Assembly (NCBI RefSeq): GCF_900199215.1
Contig: NZ_FZQA01000009.1
Span: 1 to 64,000 of the forward strand
Length of the DNA stretch: 64,000 nucleotides
Direction of reading: 5' to 3'
Origin: Amphiplicatus metriothermophilus
GTDB taxonomy: Bacteria; Pseudomonadota; Alphaproteobacteria; Caulobacterales; Parvularculaceae
Both the position numbers and the translations under genes were made by a program. Under the pieces are notes generated by a model that searched no databases, had not been told where the DNA came from, and saw only the letters and a program-made list of their open reading frames with translations. Shown one piece after another: positions 36,352-44,296 of the stretch (positions within the stretch are counted from its first letter, which is position 1; the number at the start of each line of letters is the position of its first letter).

Positions 36352-36463
36352 GCGTCCTCCGGCGTCAGCGAAAGTGCTCTATGCCGGTCAAGGATGAGCG
36401 AGCGTGAAATCGGGCGGCAGTATCGTTAGCGGCGAAGCGCACGAACGATACCCCTCACGCGGG

Positions 36464-36979
36464 TCAGGCGAGTAGCTTTCGATAGCCGCCGTTCATCATC
36501 CGCTGGCCGCGTTTGACGCTGCGGATGACGCGGTTCTTCATGGTCTGGTCGGGGTTGGTCCAGTCGCGCCGCACCGCCTTTTCGCCATAGAGAAAGATCG
36601 CGATCTGGCGGTAGGAACGCCCCTCCATTCGTAAATCGAGAGCAACAAGGGCGTCGCGGTGGCGCATCGCCTCAACGGTCCATCCGCCGCTCCTCCCACT
36701 GAGCCGCCGCCCCCGATAGAGATCAGCGAGTCGTCTGATGAGATGCTGGCGACTGTCCACGTTTGGGAAATCGTCGATCACTATTTCAAGAACGAAAGGA
36801 TCGATTCGGATGTCATCACCCACACACCGCACCTGTGCCACCCGGTCGTTGTCGCGCAGGAGCAGATGCTGCTCACCATCCACCGTCTTCAAAAGAGTCT
36901 TTCGACATGGGACGTCATTCAGAGAGACCGTGACCCCCAAGCCGTTATCATCGCTCTTGCGAGTATGGGCCGACACCAC
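36464..36979 (-). CDS. DUF2285 domain protein, probably 3' half of a split gene
   Basis: A 171-residue open frame from GTG 36979. The C-terminal DUF2285 part (ALDLRMEGRSYRQIAIFLYGEKAVRRDWTNPDQTMKNRVIRSVKRGQRMM) is a clear DNA-binding-like domain. The frame stays open and protein-like upstream of the GTG, reading FADPRENALKAEVFWRTEDYRR until a TAA near 37095. Intact relatives fuse an N-terminal WEYLRRNP domain to DUF2285; here that part lies in another frame at 36993-37304. A frameshift is likely, so the start is doubtful. Confidence 0.7.
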   Translation of the reverse strand: MVSAHTRKSDDNGLGVTVSLNDVPCRKTLLKTVDGEQHLLLRDNDRVAQVRCVGDDIRIDPFVLEIVIDDFPNVDSRQHLIRRLADLYRGRRLSGRSGGWTVEAMRHRDALVALDLRMEGRSYRQIAIFLYGEKAVRRDWTNPDQTMKNRVIRSVKRGQRMMNGGYRKLLA

Positions 36980-36992
36980 GCGCCGATAGTCC

Positions 36993-37304
36993 TCAGTTCG
37001 CCAGAAGACCTCGGCCTTGAGGGCATTTTCGCGCGGATCGGCGAAAGGTATAAAGGCCCCAGGCTTCGGCGCGTAGAAAGCGCCGCCGCACCCTGATTAG
37101 TGTAACATCGTTCCGTAGACGGATGGGAATCGGACGGCCCGGCGGGGAACAGCGCCAGTCGCGGCCAAAGTCCGGATTGCGCCGAAGATATTCCCAGGCA
37201 ACTCGCGACCGGGTCAGTGGCCGTACATAGTCGTAGTCACCGAGGTGCAGATCGCCGGACATCGAGGAGTTGTGATATTCCACCATCGTGCTTTCCATTC
37301 CCAC
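36993..37304 (-). pseudogene. Transcriptional-regulator domain (DUF6499-like), frameshifted 5' half
   Basis: A 103-residue frame. Its first half, YDYVRPLTRSRVAWEYLRRNPDFGRDWR, is the short domain typically at the N-terminus of DUF2285 proteins in conjugative elements. After about RNDVTLIR the reading becomes unlike the family (FRRSARKCPQGRGLLAN), while a different frame of the same DNA gives the expected continuation into the DUF2285 gene downstream. This suggests a one-gene unit broken between about 37040 and 37110. A genuine separate short protein remains possible. Confidence 0.55.
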
Positions 37305-37526
37305 GGCACGATGGCGGCCGACGCACCCAGCGTCGCAAACTCAATCAAGCTCCTCTTTCATTGCGCTTACGTCCGTCACCAAGCGCCCAAGACGCTGCAC
37401 CATCGACCCGCAATACAGACTCGTGTCATCGCTCAACTATGGCGCGCGAAAATCAACGAACGGTTAAGAATTCTGAACATTTTGCAAGAAAATACATGCA
37501 ATGTACATATTCCGGTGAAAGCAAAT

Positions 37527-37552
37527 AGCCCCCGCACCGAAGCGCGGGGGCT
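37527..37552 (-). terminator. Terminator after DUF736 gene
   Basis: A 9-bp GC stem (AGCCCCCGC / GCGGGGGCT) with a short loop lies 12 bp beyond the DUF736 stop on its strand and is followed by ATTTGCTTT. The rest of the gap 37305-37526 shows no gene. Confidence 0.65.
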
Positions 37553-37563
37553 GAAGCCGTGCG

Positions 37564-37893
37564 TTAGCTGCGCGGGTTCCAGAGGATCGCCATAATGCGG
37601 TCGTCTTCCTGCCCGGCGGCCCGGCCGAGATTGGCGTAGATTTTGTTCGGGCCGAATTCGGGAGCGGAGAAAGTCAGCGACACGTAAGGGTTGCCGCTGG
37701 CCTTGCCGACCCGGTTCCATCCGCCGCCAATCTCCACGCGGTCCTCGGTGTAGACCCGGAAGTCCGGCTGGGCGTCCGTTTCCTTCCGCGCGTTTGGCAG
37801 GATGTGGATGCGCTTCTTGAGGCTCATCGTCGCGAGCGTGCCTTCGTATCCGCCGGTCTCGTTCTTCGTCACATATCCAAGTGCCTGTGCCAT
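37564..37893 (-). CDS. DUF736 family protein, second copy
   Basis: A 109-residue protein starting at ATG 37893. It shows LGYVTKNETGGYEGTLATMSLKKRIHILPN, PDFRVYTEDRVEIGGGWNRVG and PYVSLTFSAPEFG, the DUF736 order. It is diverged from the copy at 16543-16851, notably with IHILPN in the third strand. Function unknown; the family is linked to conjugative elements. It stands alone between a terminator and a large dyad region. Confidence 0.85.
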   Translation of the reverse strand: MAQALGYVTKNETGGYEGTLATMSLKKRIHILPNARKETDAQPDFRVYTEDRVEIGGGWNRVGKASGNPYVSLTFSAPEFGPNKIYANLGRAAGQEDDRIMAILWNPRS

Positions 37894-37954
37894 CTTTCTG
37901 TCTCCTGTTGGCTTTCGCGGGGCGCCCATCGCCCTGCTGACGCGGGACCGGCCA

Positions 37955-38097
37955 TGGCGGGCGGGGGCCGCATGAACCGTAGGCCGAAGCGCAGCGGAGG
38001 ACCGGCGGGGCGCACTTTTTTGTCTCGCGAGGAAGGCCGAAGGCCGGGGAAAAAAGTGCGGAACGCCGGTTTCATGCGGCCGCCGTTCGCCATAGGT
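37955..38097. repeat. Large nested inverted repeat in a 714-bp non-coding gap
   Basis: The gap 37894-38607 has no convincing gene. Within it, outer arms GGCCGCATGAACCG (left, 37966 onward) and CGGTTTCATGCGGCC (right, to about 38081) are inverted with one bulged base. Partial pairing extends outward to ATGGCG/CGCCAT. Inner arms CGCACTTTTTT (38011-38021) and AAAAAAGTGCG (38050-38060) match perfectly over 11 bp. The structure could be a replication or transfer origin or a strong extruded hairpin. Nothing is seen in 38100-38490. Confidence 0.6.
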
Positions 38098-38495
38098 CCA
38101 TCAAGCAGAAGCAGGCGAATGGGTGTCACGCCAGCCATCGACAGGAGACGTGATGGTCCAGGCAACGCGGGTCATCGTGACGAAAGATGACTAGCAGATG
38201 GCACCACCAAGTGCGCGTTCGACGGTGCTGCAGTATGAGCGCAGTCTCGTTTCTGTCCGACCGCCATGGGAGAAGAAGGAGGCGTACTGACGAGACGTGC
38301 GGTCTTCAGCGAGGACCACGTGGAGATTGAGAGGTCGGAACCGTCGGCGAGCGCCAGCGCGTTGCTTCAGGCTCGATGACCTTCTCCGCTCCCGAAGTTG
38401 GCTGCACGAACGTTATAGCCGAATCTGAGGCGCTGGCGGATTCAGATCATCCGGCTTGGTGATCCGCTGATCCGCGCACCTCTATAAGCGACAAC

Positions 38496-38521
38496 GCCCC
38501 CGCGCCATTCGGCGCGGGGGC
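38496..38521 (-). terminator. Terminator after parB-like gene
   Basis: A perfect 11-bp stem GCCCCCGCGCC / GGCGCGGGGGC with an ATTC loop lies 87 bp beyond the stop of the parB-like gene. There is no long T run, so efficiency is uncertain. The stem core resembles the terminator at 37527-37552. Confidence 0.55.
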
Positions 38522-38607
38522 ATTTCGCTGGCGTGCGGGAACAGTGGATGGCGCTCGCGGCCCTCCCGTTGGGGTGAGAGGGCCGCTCCCGCCGTCCGCC
38601 GCCGGTT

Positions 38608-40317
38608 TCAGGAAGCGAGCGATTTGATGCGGCCCGTGTTTTCCGTGAGCCGCCCGCCGCCTGCTTTCGTATAGGCTTTGAAGGGGAACTCCATATAGCG
38701 CGGTAACCATCCTTCGGCTTTCGTCCGCCCGTCCCCGGTGATGAAGTCGCGGACGATCTTCTTTTGAACCTTGGTCGTGGCGCTGACATTGGCGTCGGCG
38801 ACCGCCTTGCCGCCGATATGGCGAAGCATGGCGTTGACGGCGGCCTTATTGCGGAGAAGGTCGAAGAAGGCGTCGTCCGCCTGCCAATAGTCGCGCATGT
38901 CCACCTTGAGATGGGTTCCGAGCGCCTCGACGACGGCGGTTCCGGACTCCAAGGTTTCGGCCATGACGATGGCGAGCACCCGCATCACCTCGTCGTCGGA
39001 GAGTTTCAAGAGCGCGGCGAATAGCTCGACCACCCGATAGTCGTCGCCGTTCGAGCGCACGACGGAATGGCCGTGGGCGGGCAATCCGAGAACCTTGAGA
39101 ACGGCCTTGCGTTCTTCGGCCAGCGCCGTCTCGGCCTTCGATTTCGCGACGCTCTCGGCGGTTTCCTCCTTGCGCGTCGCCTGCGGGTCGGGCTTGGTCT
39201 GCCACAGCGCCGAGCCGCCGATGGCATGAGCGACCAAGAGCCGGAGGGCGATGCCCGGAGACCCGAGAAGCGCATGGCGCGCGGCGGCGTGGCGGTGAAG
39301 CTCGATATAGTTCTGCGCCGGATTGGTGAGCTCGGGGCGGTCGGCGGCGGCGGTGTTCTTCTCGTCTCCGCTCGTTGCTTTTCGCTGGCGGCGCTGATGT
39401 TCTTTCGCGGTGACGAAGCCTTCATGGACGGTGACTTCGCCGTTCTCGCGAACCTCGATATAGACCCGCCCGCCTTCGCCCTTGGGCGTCGCCACATGAT
39501 CCCATTTGAGGAACCGTTCGCCCACATCGAGCACGACAACCTCGGGCCATCCCTTGGCGAGAAGCGCGTCGCGCTTGGCGGCGACGGCCTCGTTCTGCAA
39601 TTTCCAGAATTGGTCCAAATCGTCGAAATAGCCGGTTTCGTCGAACAAGTCCGTCACGATCCGGCCCTTATAGGCATCGAGGGGAAAGAGCGCCGCCCCG
39701 GTCGAAACCTCGCCGCCGAACAGCCATTGCTTCAACTGCCAGCCGCGCGGCGCATGTTGCTCCGGGTCCTGAAACAGCTTCAGCCATTCGGCTTGGCGGC
39801 CCTCGCTCGCCAAGGTCAGTTGGCGGACGGTCTGGGCGTCAATGTCCTCGTTACGATAGGCTTCGCGGATGTCGGGCAGAAGCTCGCCGAGGGCCAGCGC
39901 GCGCCTCACCATGATCTCGGTGACGCCAAAGGTGACGGCGATGTCCTCGACCGTCCGGCCCTCGTTTACGAGCCGGGCGAAGGTCTCCCAACGCGCCACT
40001 TCATCGGGGTCGAGCCGGGCCGTGTTCTCGATGAGTGAGGCTTCGAGCGCCGCCGCGTCGTCGCCTTCGGCCATGACGGCGCAAGGAACGGGATCGATCT
40101 CGCCGCCTTCCTTCGCGATGGCCTTGAGCGAAAAGAAACGCCGCCGCCCGGCGACGATCTCGTAGCCCTTGCCGTTCTTACGAACGAGCAAGGGCTGCTG
40201 CACGCCGCGCGCCCGGATAGAGGGCAGGATGTCCGACACGTCCGGCGCTTTGCGCGCATGGCGCATGTTGAGCGCGGAGACTTTCAGTTGGTCGAGGGGG
40301 ATATGTTGAAGGTCCAT
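38608..40317 (-). CDS. ParB/RepB/Spo0J-like protein
   Basis: A 569-residue protein starting at ATG 40317 with AGGAGA upstream. The ParB/sulfiredoxin-like domain shows IPLDQLKVSALNMRHARKAPDVSDILPSI, then VRKNGKGYEIVAGRRRFFSLKAI and the nucleotide-box region SLIENTARLDPDEVARWETF. The DNA-binding part has VEDIAVTFGVTEIMVRRALALGELLP. A long C-terminal region replaces the usual dimerisation tail. There is no parA beside it, so true partitioning is doubtful; such ParB-like proteins are a fixture of this ICE family. It heads or follows the PAPS-reductase/ArdC cluster on the same strand. Confidence 0.88.
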   Translation of the reverse strand: MDLQHIPLDQLKVSALNMRHARKAPDVSDILPSIRARGVQQPLLVRKNGKGYEIVAGRRRFFSLKAIAKEGGEIDPVPCAVMAEGDDAAALEASLIENTARLDPDEVARWETFARLVNEGRTVEDIAVTFGVTEIMVRRALALGELLPDIREAYRNEDIDAQTVRQLTLASEGRQAEWLKLFQDPEQHAPRGWQLKQWLFGGEVSTGAALFPLDAYKGRIVTDLFDETGYFDDLDQFWKLQNEAVAAKRDALLAKGWPEVVVLDVGERFLKWDHVATPKGEGGRVYIEVRENGEVTVHEGFVTAKEHQRRQRKATSGDEKNTAAADRPELTNPAQNYIELHRHAAARHALLGSPGIALRLLVAHAIGGSALWQTKPDPQATRKEETAESVAKSKAETALAEERKAVLKVLGLPAHGHSVVRSNGDDYRVVELFAALLKLSDDEVMRVLAIVMAETLESGTAVVEALGTHLKVDMRDYWQADDAFFDLLRNKAAVNAMLRHIGGKAVADANVSATTKVQKKIVRDFITGDGRTKAEGWLPRYMEFPFKAYTKAGGGRLTENTGRIKSLAS

Positions 40318-40384
40318 TTGGTCTTCTCCTTGGGTTATGCTCCGGCCTGCCGGAGCGGGTGAAGCGCCCGATGGGGCGCAAAAC

Positions 40385-41257
40385 TCAGTCCGTGCAGACA
40401 CAATCCTCGCGCTCCCAATCGATCTCAGGCGCAGCGGGGTCGGCGAAATCGAGCACGCCTTGCCGCTGCACCTGATCGAACAGACGCGCATAGGGTTCGC
40501 GGTCGATGCGGAAGACGCGCATGTCCGGGCAATGGCCTTTAGCGCTCGATTTGCCGGGCTTGGCCTCCTGCGCGATCCACCAATTCGCGAGGTCGGGCCG
40601 GTCGCGCATGATCGCCTCGATCTTCCAGCGGGCTTTCAGGAAGCACAGGTCGCAATTGCCTTCATGGGAGCGAAGCGCGAGGTCGAAGGGCTGGTCCGCC
40701 CACCAATCGAGCACGTCCGCTTCCGTCACGCGCGCGTCCGCCAAGGGCAACTGAACCGTCGCGCCAGTGCGCTTGCGCGCGCCGCAGGCGCGCTGGCGAT
40801 AGACGCGCTTCGGCTCGTCCGCGCGCAAGCCAAGCACGCTCGACCAGCTTGCCCAGCCGAGCCAATGCCGGGCGTAGGCGTCGATGCGGTCGCGTTTCAG
40901 GAAGGACGTGCAGAACCGCATGCGCGGGTTCGGCACGAAGCCCTTCCGGTCAATCAGCGCCTCGAACGGCTCGCCGTTTCGGGACGCGCTGTTATGAGAG
41001 ACAATCCGCGTGCGGTGCGGCTCGTCCCAATCATACTCGACCCACGTGATGTGAACGCCCCAGCGCGCGCCGCATTCGGCTACGAAGTCGAGCGTCTCGG
41101 GACGCTCCTTGCCGGTGTTGGCGAAAACGACGTGCACGTCGTCCGGCAGAGCGCTGCCATGGGCGTCGAGAATGTGCTTCAGCATATAGCCGGACGTGCG
41201 CCCGCCCGAGAACGAGATCACGGCGGGGCCGGCAATGCGGTAGGGATAGCGGGTCAT
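40385..41257 (-). CDS. PAPS-reductase-like (adenine nucleotide alpha hydrolase) protein
   Basis: A 290-residue protein starting at ATG 41257. The PP-loop motif SGGRTSGYML sits near the N-terminus (about 17-26), then VVFANTGKERPETLDFV. Cys pairs or clusters follow (RFCTSF, ACGARKR, GNCDLCFLK, EDCVCTD), suggesting a bound metal or iron-sulfur cluster. The family is related to PAPS reductases and to DndC-type sulfur-transfer enzymes, and frequently occurs on phages and elements. A role in DNA or tRNA modification is possible but unproven. It overlaps the small gene upstream by 4 nt and is linked to ArdC. Confidence 0.83.
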   Translation of the reverse strand: MTRYPYRIAGPAVISFSGGRTSGYMLKHILDAHGSALPDDVHVVFANTGKERPETLDFVAECGARWGVHITWVEYDWDEPHRTRIVSHNSASRNGEPFEALIDRKGFVPNPRMRFCTSFLKRDRIDAYARHWLGWASWSSVLGLRADEPKRVYRQRACGARKRTGATVQLPLADARVTEADVLDWWADQPFDLALRSHEGNCDLCFLKARWKIEAIMRDRPDLANWWIAQEAKPGKSSAKGHCPDMRVFRIDREPYARLFDQVQRQGVLDFADPAAPEIDWEREDCVCTD

Positions 41258-41487
41258 GGCTTGCACTTCCGCGCTTCGTCGATCCAGTCGATCTGGCGGC
41301 GACCTTCCAAGTCGAACAGGCCGAGGTCGCAGGGCTTCTGCTCGGCGTTCGGGTTGCGCTTCGGGGTCATCGGCTGGCGAGCGCGCCATTCCAGCCGGTC
41401 ACGAAGCGTGATCGGCTTGACGCCCGGCGCGACAATCTGCTCGCCTTCGGGCGTCGTCTCGGTGGGGAATTCGGGGGCGTCGATCAT
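41254..41487 (-). CDS. Small hypothetical protein
   Basis: A 77-residue hydrophilic protein without recognised domain (ITLRDRLEWRARQPMTPKRNPNAEQKPCDLGLFDLEGRRQIDW). It overlaps the ArdC gene and the PAPS-reductase-like gene by 4 nt each, so all three are cotranslated and probably act together. The conserved-looking C-terminal CDLGLFDLEGR segment could be a binding peptide; nothing else can be said. Confidence 0.65.
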   Translation of the reverse strand: MIDAPEFPTETTPEGEQIVAPGVKPITLRDRLEWRARQPMTPKRNPNAEQKPCDLGLFDLEGRRQIDWIDEARKCKP

Positions 41488-42461
41488 GCCGCCGCCTCCA
41501 CTGCCTCGGCCTTCTCGGCGTCGCGAAAAGCGAGGATGAAATCGGCGGCTTTGGAGGCTTGGCTCGCCGCGCGGAAGATCGCGCGATTGTCTTCTCTCAG
41601 GACTTCAAGCCATGAGCCGATATAGTCCGTGTGCCGAACGGTGGGTGCGATGCTGAGCGAAGCGCAGACAAAGGCGCTCGCCATCTCCGCGACCAGTTCC
41701 TCGCGGGCGTAGGGTTTCGAGCCGAAGGAATGGGACAGGTCGCGGGCGAGTCTCGTCTCGTGGCCGGTCCAGTGGCCAAGCTCGTGAAAACAGGTGCGAT
41801 AGTAGTTCACCTGCTCGAAGAATGCGGGCTGCGGCGGTACGTGGATGAAGTCTTGGCTCGGCACATAGAAAGCCTTCGTTCCGCCGATGCGGAAATCCGC
41901 GCCCGTCGCTTCGATGAGACGCTCGGCCTGCGGAATGATTTCGGCTTCGGGCAGTGGGGCCGCGCCCGCGTAGGCTTCATCGGGCAGGCCTTCGCACTGC
42001 TCCACGTTGAACAGGGTGAAGCGTTTGAGGAACGGCACGCGGCCCGGCTCGTCGCCGTCCTGCTCGGCCCGCTCGCGCTCGGCCTTGGGAATGAAGGTAT
42101 CGGCGTGGCACGCGGTGATGCCGCGCTCGCCCTTCATGACATGGCCGCCCATCTCTTGGGCTTGGCGATAGGTCAGCCATGTTTGCGTCGCGAAGCCCGC
42201 GCGCACGACGTGATGCCACAGGATCAGGATATTGACGCCGGAATAGGTTCGCCCGGTAAGCGCGTTCTTGGGTAAGCCAAGCCCAGCCTTCGCGCCCGGC
42301 GCGCCCCAAGGCTGCACCCAAGGTGCGCGGCCCGCCTCAAGCTCGGCGATGATGCGGGCCGTCACCTCGTCATAGAGATTCGGCTTCTCCGCGCCTGTGG
42401 CGCGGCTCTTTCTGCGCCCATGCTTTCCGCTTGCGCTGGCGTTTGCGGTTCTTGGCTCCAT
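41484..42461 (-). CDS. ardC: ArdC-type antirestriction protein
   Basis: A 325-residue protein. The N-terminal single-strand-DNA-binding domain (LYDEVTARIIAELEAGRAPWVQPW, then GRTYSGVNILILW) is followed by a zincin-like metallopeptidase domain with HELGHWTGH (226-234) and a downstream Glu in EELVAEMASAF. ArdC proteins protect incoming single-stranded element DNA from host restriction, fitting a conjugative element. The first 25 residues are basic and low-complexity, so an internal start is possible. Confidence 0.9.
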   Translation of the reverse strand: MEPRTANASASGKHGRRKSRATGAEKPNLYDEVTARIIAELEAGRAPWVQPWGAPGAKAGLGLPKNALTGRTYSGVNILILWHHVVRAGFATQTWLTYRQAQEMGGHVMKGERGITACHADTFIPKAERERAEQDGDEPGRVPFLKRFTLFNVEQCEGLPDEAYAGAAPLPEAEIIPQAERLIEATGADFRIGGTKAFYVPSQDFIHVPPQPAFFEQVNYYRTCFHELGHWTGHETRLARDLSHSFGSKPYAREELVAEMASAFVCASLSIAPTVRHTDYIGSWLEVLREDNRAIFRAASQASKAADFILAFRDAEKAEAVEAAA

Positions 42462-42964
42462 GATTGCGGCTCCCTCTGGTCCTCTGCGCGCGCCTTTTCC
42501 CGGAAGGGGGGCGGGCGGTAAGCGACCGGGAGCCCCGCCGGGTCAGGCGGGACGCAACTGTCTTGGTAGGACGAGAAAACCGACGTGGACGGACATAAAG
42601 CCAAGGCGGTTGCGGGCCGTCCCGGCGGGGCTACAAGGGAGTGTCCGGCCGCCCCCCGCACCGGGAAAAGGCTATAAAAAAGTCGCCGCCCGAAAGGGCG
42701 GCGTCCGTATGCCGGACCAAAGGTCCGGCCTCGCGCGAGGGATCGTTACCCGAATGGGCGGAGACCGCGCGAAGCGCGGGCTCCGTGGAGCTAAGGCCGC
42801 GCCAGCGGCCTTAGCGGAATAGAGCCCGGTCCGGCCTCCGGCCGGACGCGCGCCAGCGCCGACGCTACGGCCGCGTCCGGTACCCAAAAGGGCCGCTGCT
42901 CAGGGCGGCGAACAGCCGGGCGTAAGTTCGCTCGCGCAAGGGCTCGCTCATTCCACCTTCCTCA
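42462..42964. repeat. Non-coding gap with a cluster of four perfect hairpins
   Basis: No convincing gene is seen. Four perfect palindromes lie in 164 bp: 42684-42703 (8-bp stem, GAAA loop), 42711-42729 (8 bp, AAA loop), 42791-42814 (10 bp, GCCA loop) and 42829-42847 (8 bp, TCC loop). Stems are different in sequence, so this is not a CRISPR or a simple tandem repeat. Such clustering upstream of ardC fits a transfer origin, single-strand promoter or single-strand replication origin. Confidence 0.6.
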
Positions 42965-43306
42965 TCAAACCGAGCGCGGACCAAAAAGAATGACTACGGC
43001 GCCGAAAAGACAAATCGCTGCGCCGGTCAGATCCCATCGGTCGGGGCGCTGAGCTTCCGCCAGCCAAAGCCACGCCAGCGAGGATGCGATGTAAATTCCC
43101 CCGTAGGCTGCATACGCCCGACCCGCGAAATCGCTGTCGATCCGGGTCAAAAGAAAGGCGAATGCTGCAAGGCTGACCATGCCCGGCAGCAGCCAGACCG
43201 CAGATTTATGCAAGCGAAGCCAAGCCCAGAAGGCAAAGCAGCCCGCAATCTCGGCCACAGCAGCGGCAATATAGACGGCCAAGGGAGCGAAGGCTTTCGC
43301 GATCAT
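42965..43306 (-). CDS. YnfA family membrane protein
   Basis: A 113-residue protein with four membrane helices typical of YnfA/UPF0060 ([22 protein letters not shown] ... [23 protein letters not shown] ... [19 protein letters not shown]). The family is a relative of small multidrug resistance transporters. It overlaps the upstream MerR-type regulator by 4 nt, so its expression follows metal sensing. Substrate is unknown. Confidence 0.9.
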   Translation of the reverse strand: MIAKAFAPLAVYIAAAVAEIAGCFAFWAWLRLHKSAVWLLPGMVSLAAFAFLLTRIDSDFAGRAYAAYGGIYIASSLAWLWLAEAQRPDRWDLTGAAICLFGAVVILFGPRSV

Positions 43307-43740
43307 GGGCTGGCCTCTGCCATCTGGTGATCATCCTTCAAGCATTGTCCATGGTCGCTAAGCACCTCGATGACGCGGCAGTCGGAGATTTTGCCACCGC
43401 GGCATTGTTTGATCATCCGCTCCAATTCGCGTTTCAGCGCGTTCAAACGCTCAATCCGGCGGTTTACTTGGTCGAGTTGCCGACAGGCGATCGCGTCCGC
43501 CGCGTCGCAGGGTTGGTCCGGATTGTCGGATAGGCTCAAAAGATCGCGGATTGAATCCAGGGGAAAACCGAGCTCGCGGGCGTGCCGGATGAACGCCAGA
43601 CGGTCGATGTCGGCTTGCGCGTAGAGTCGCCGGTTGCCCTCGGAGCGTGGGGCCTGTGGCAAAATGCCGATCTGTTCGTAATAGCGGATCGTCTGAACCT
43701 TACAGTCCGTCGCGCGCGCCACATGGCCGATCGTGTACAT
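43303..43740 (-). CDS. MerR-family metal regulator (CadR/PbrR/ZntR-like)
   Basis: A 145-residue regulator. The N-terminal HTH is [28 protein letters not shown]. Cys78, Cys113 and Cys121 correspond to the metal-binding Cys of CadR/PbrR/ZntR, and a further Cys/His-rich tail ([10 protein letters not shown]) is typical of CadR-like forms. It should respond to Cd, Pb or Zn and activate the divergent promoter at 43772-43802 that leads into the efflux operon. The start ATG is 31 bp from that promoter's -35 box. Confidence 0.9.
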   Translation of the reverse strand: MYTIGHVARATDCKVQTIRYYEQIGILPQAPRSEGNRRLYAQADIDRLAFIRHARELGFPLDSIRDLLSLSDNPDQPCDAADAIACRQLDQVNRRIERLNALKRELERMIKQCRGGKISDCRVIEVLSDHGQCLKDDHQMAEASP

Positions 43741-43771
43741 AGTCTTCTTCGGTCCCTATCGAAATTTTGAC

Positions 43772-43802
43772 TTGCTTCTACAGCTACTGTAGATGTTATA
43801 TG
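43772..43802 (+). promoter_or_regulatory. MerR-type promoter of the metal-efflux operon
   Basis: A -35 box TTGCTT (43772-43777) and -10 box TATATG (43797-43802) are separated by 19 bp. The spacer begins with a perfect dyad CTACAG-CTA-CTGTAG (43778-43792). This is the layout of promoters untwisted by MerR-family activators; the CadR-like gene diverges immediately to the left. Confidence 0.85.
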
Positions 43803-43904
43803 TCATGCATGCGAGGCGCAATGACGGTTTCCCATTCGGGACCGATGGTCGCTCAGGGATGGATTTTGAGGATTGTTAACCACATACGGTTAGTATCGCG
43901 CAGG

Positions 43905-44213
43905 ATGAAGAAGGTCTTGCTACTGCTTGGGATGGTTGTATTTGTCGCGATTCAATTCGCCGACATCGCGATCCTTGACGCTGCGCCGGTTGACGGGCTC
44001 GAATTCCATACTCAGTCGGATCACGATCAGGACAAGCAAGCCTTTGACGGCTGCGAAATCCATTGCGGGTGTCATGCCCTGCACCACATGGCGGCCATCG
44101 GTAACACCAGCGTCTTTGCCTACGCAGTTTCGGCCAGCCGAGTATATCCGCGCGACAATGCCGGGAAGAATTCCGCTGGCCAAGGTCCGCCGGTCCCCCC
44201 TCCCAACGCCTGA
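43905..44213 (+). CDS. Small secreted His/Cys-rich protein (CzcI-like)
   Basis: About 102 residues from ATG 43905; a hydrophobic export segment (VLLLLGMVVFVAIQF) is followed by a metal-ligand-rich part (HTQSDHDQDKQAFDGCEIHCGCHALHHM) and a proline-rich end. Size, His/Cys content and position as first gene of a Czc-type operon resemble periplasmic CzcI-like proteins. The start is uncertain, but any start must lie beyond the promoter at 43772-43802. Function as metal buffer or regulator is inferred. Confidence 0.65.
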   Translation: MKKVLLLLGMVVFVAIQFADIAILDAAPVDGLEFHTQSDHDQDKQAFDGCEIHCGCHALHHMAAIGNTSVFAYAVSASRVYPRDNAGKNSAGQGPPVPPPNA

Positions 44214-44296
44214 ACTCTCTACGCCCTGAGTCTGTGCGCGAGTACGGCATCGTGGTGGCGCGTGCACCCCGGTAACTGAGACAGAGAGTTCAATGA

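Noticed and set aside
16543-37893. The two DUF736 genes as a recent duplication
   Set aside because: They share only family-level similarity, and each lies in a different conserved context, so they are ancient members rather than a new repeat.
42684-42847. Possible CRISPR array
   Set aside because: The palindromes differ in sequence and spacing; there is no repeated unit and no cas gene.
42397-42887. Short frames on both strands upstream of ardC
   Set aside because: They run through the hairpin cluster, overlap each other antisense and show no protein-like pattern.
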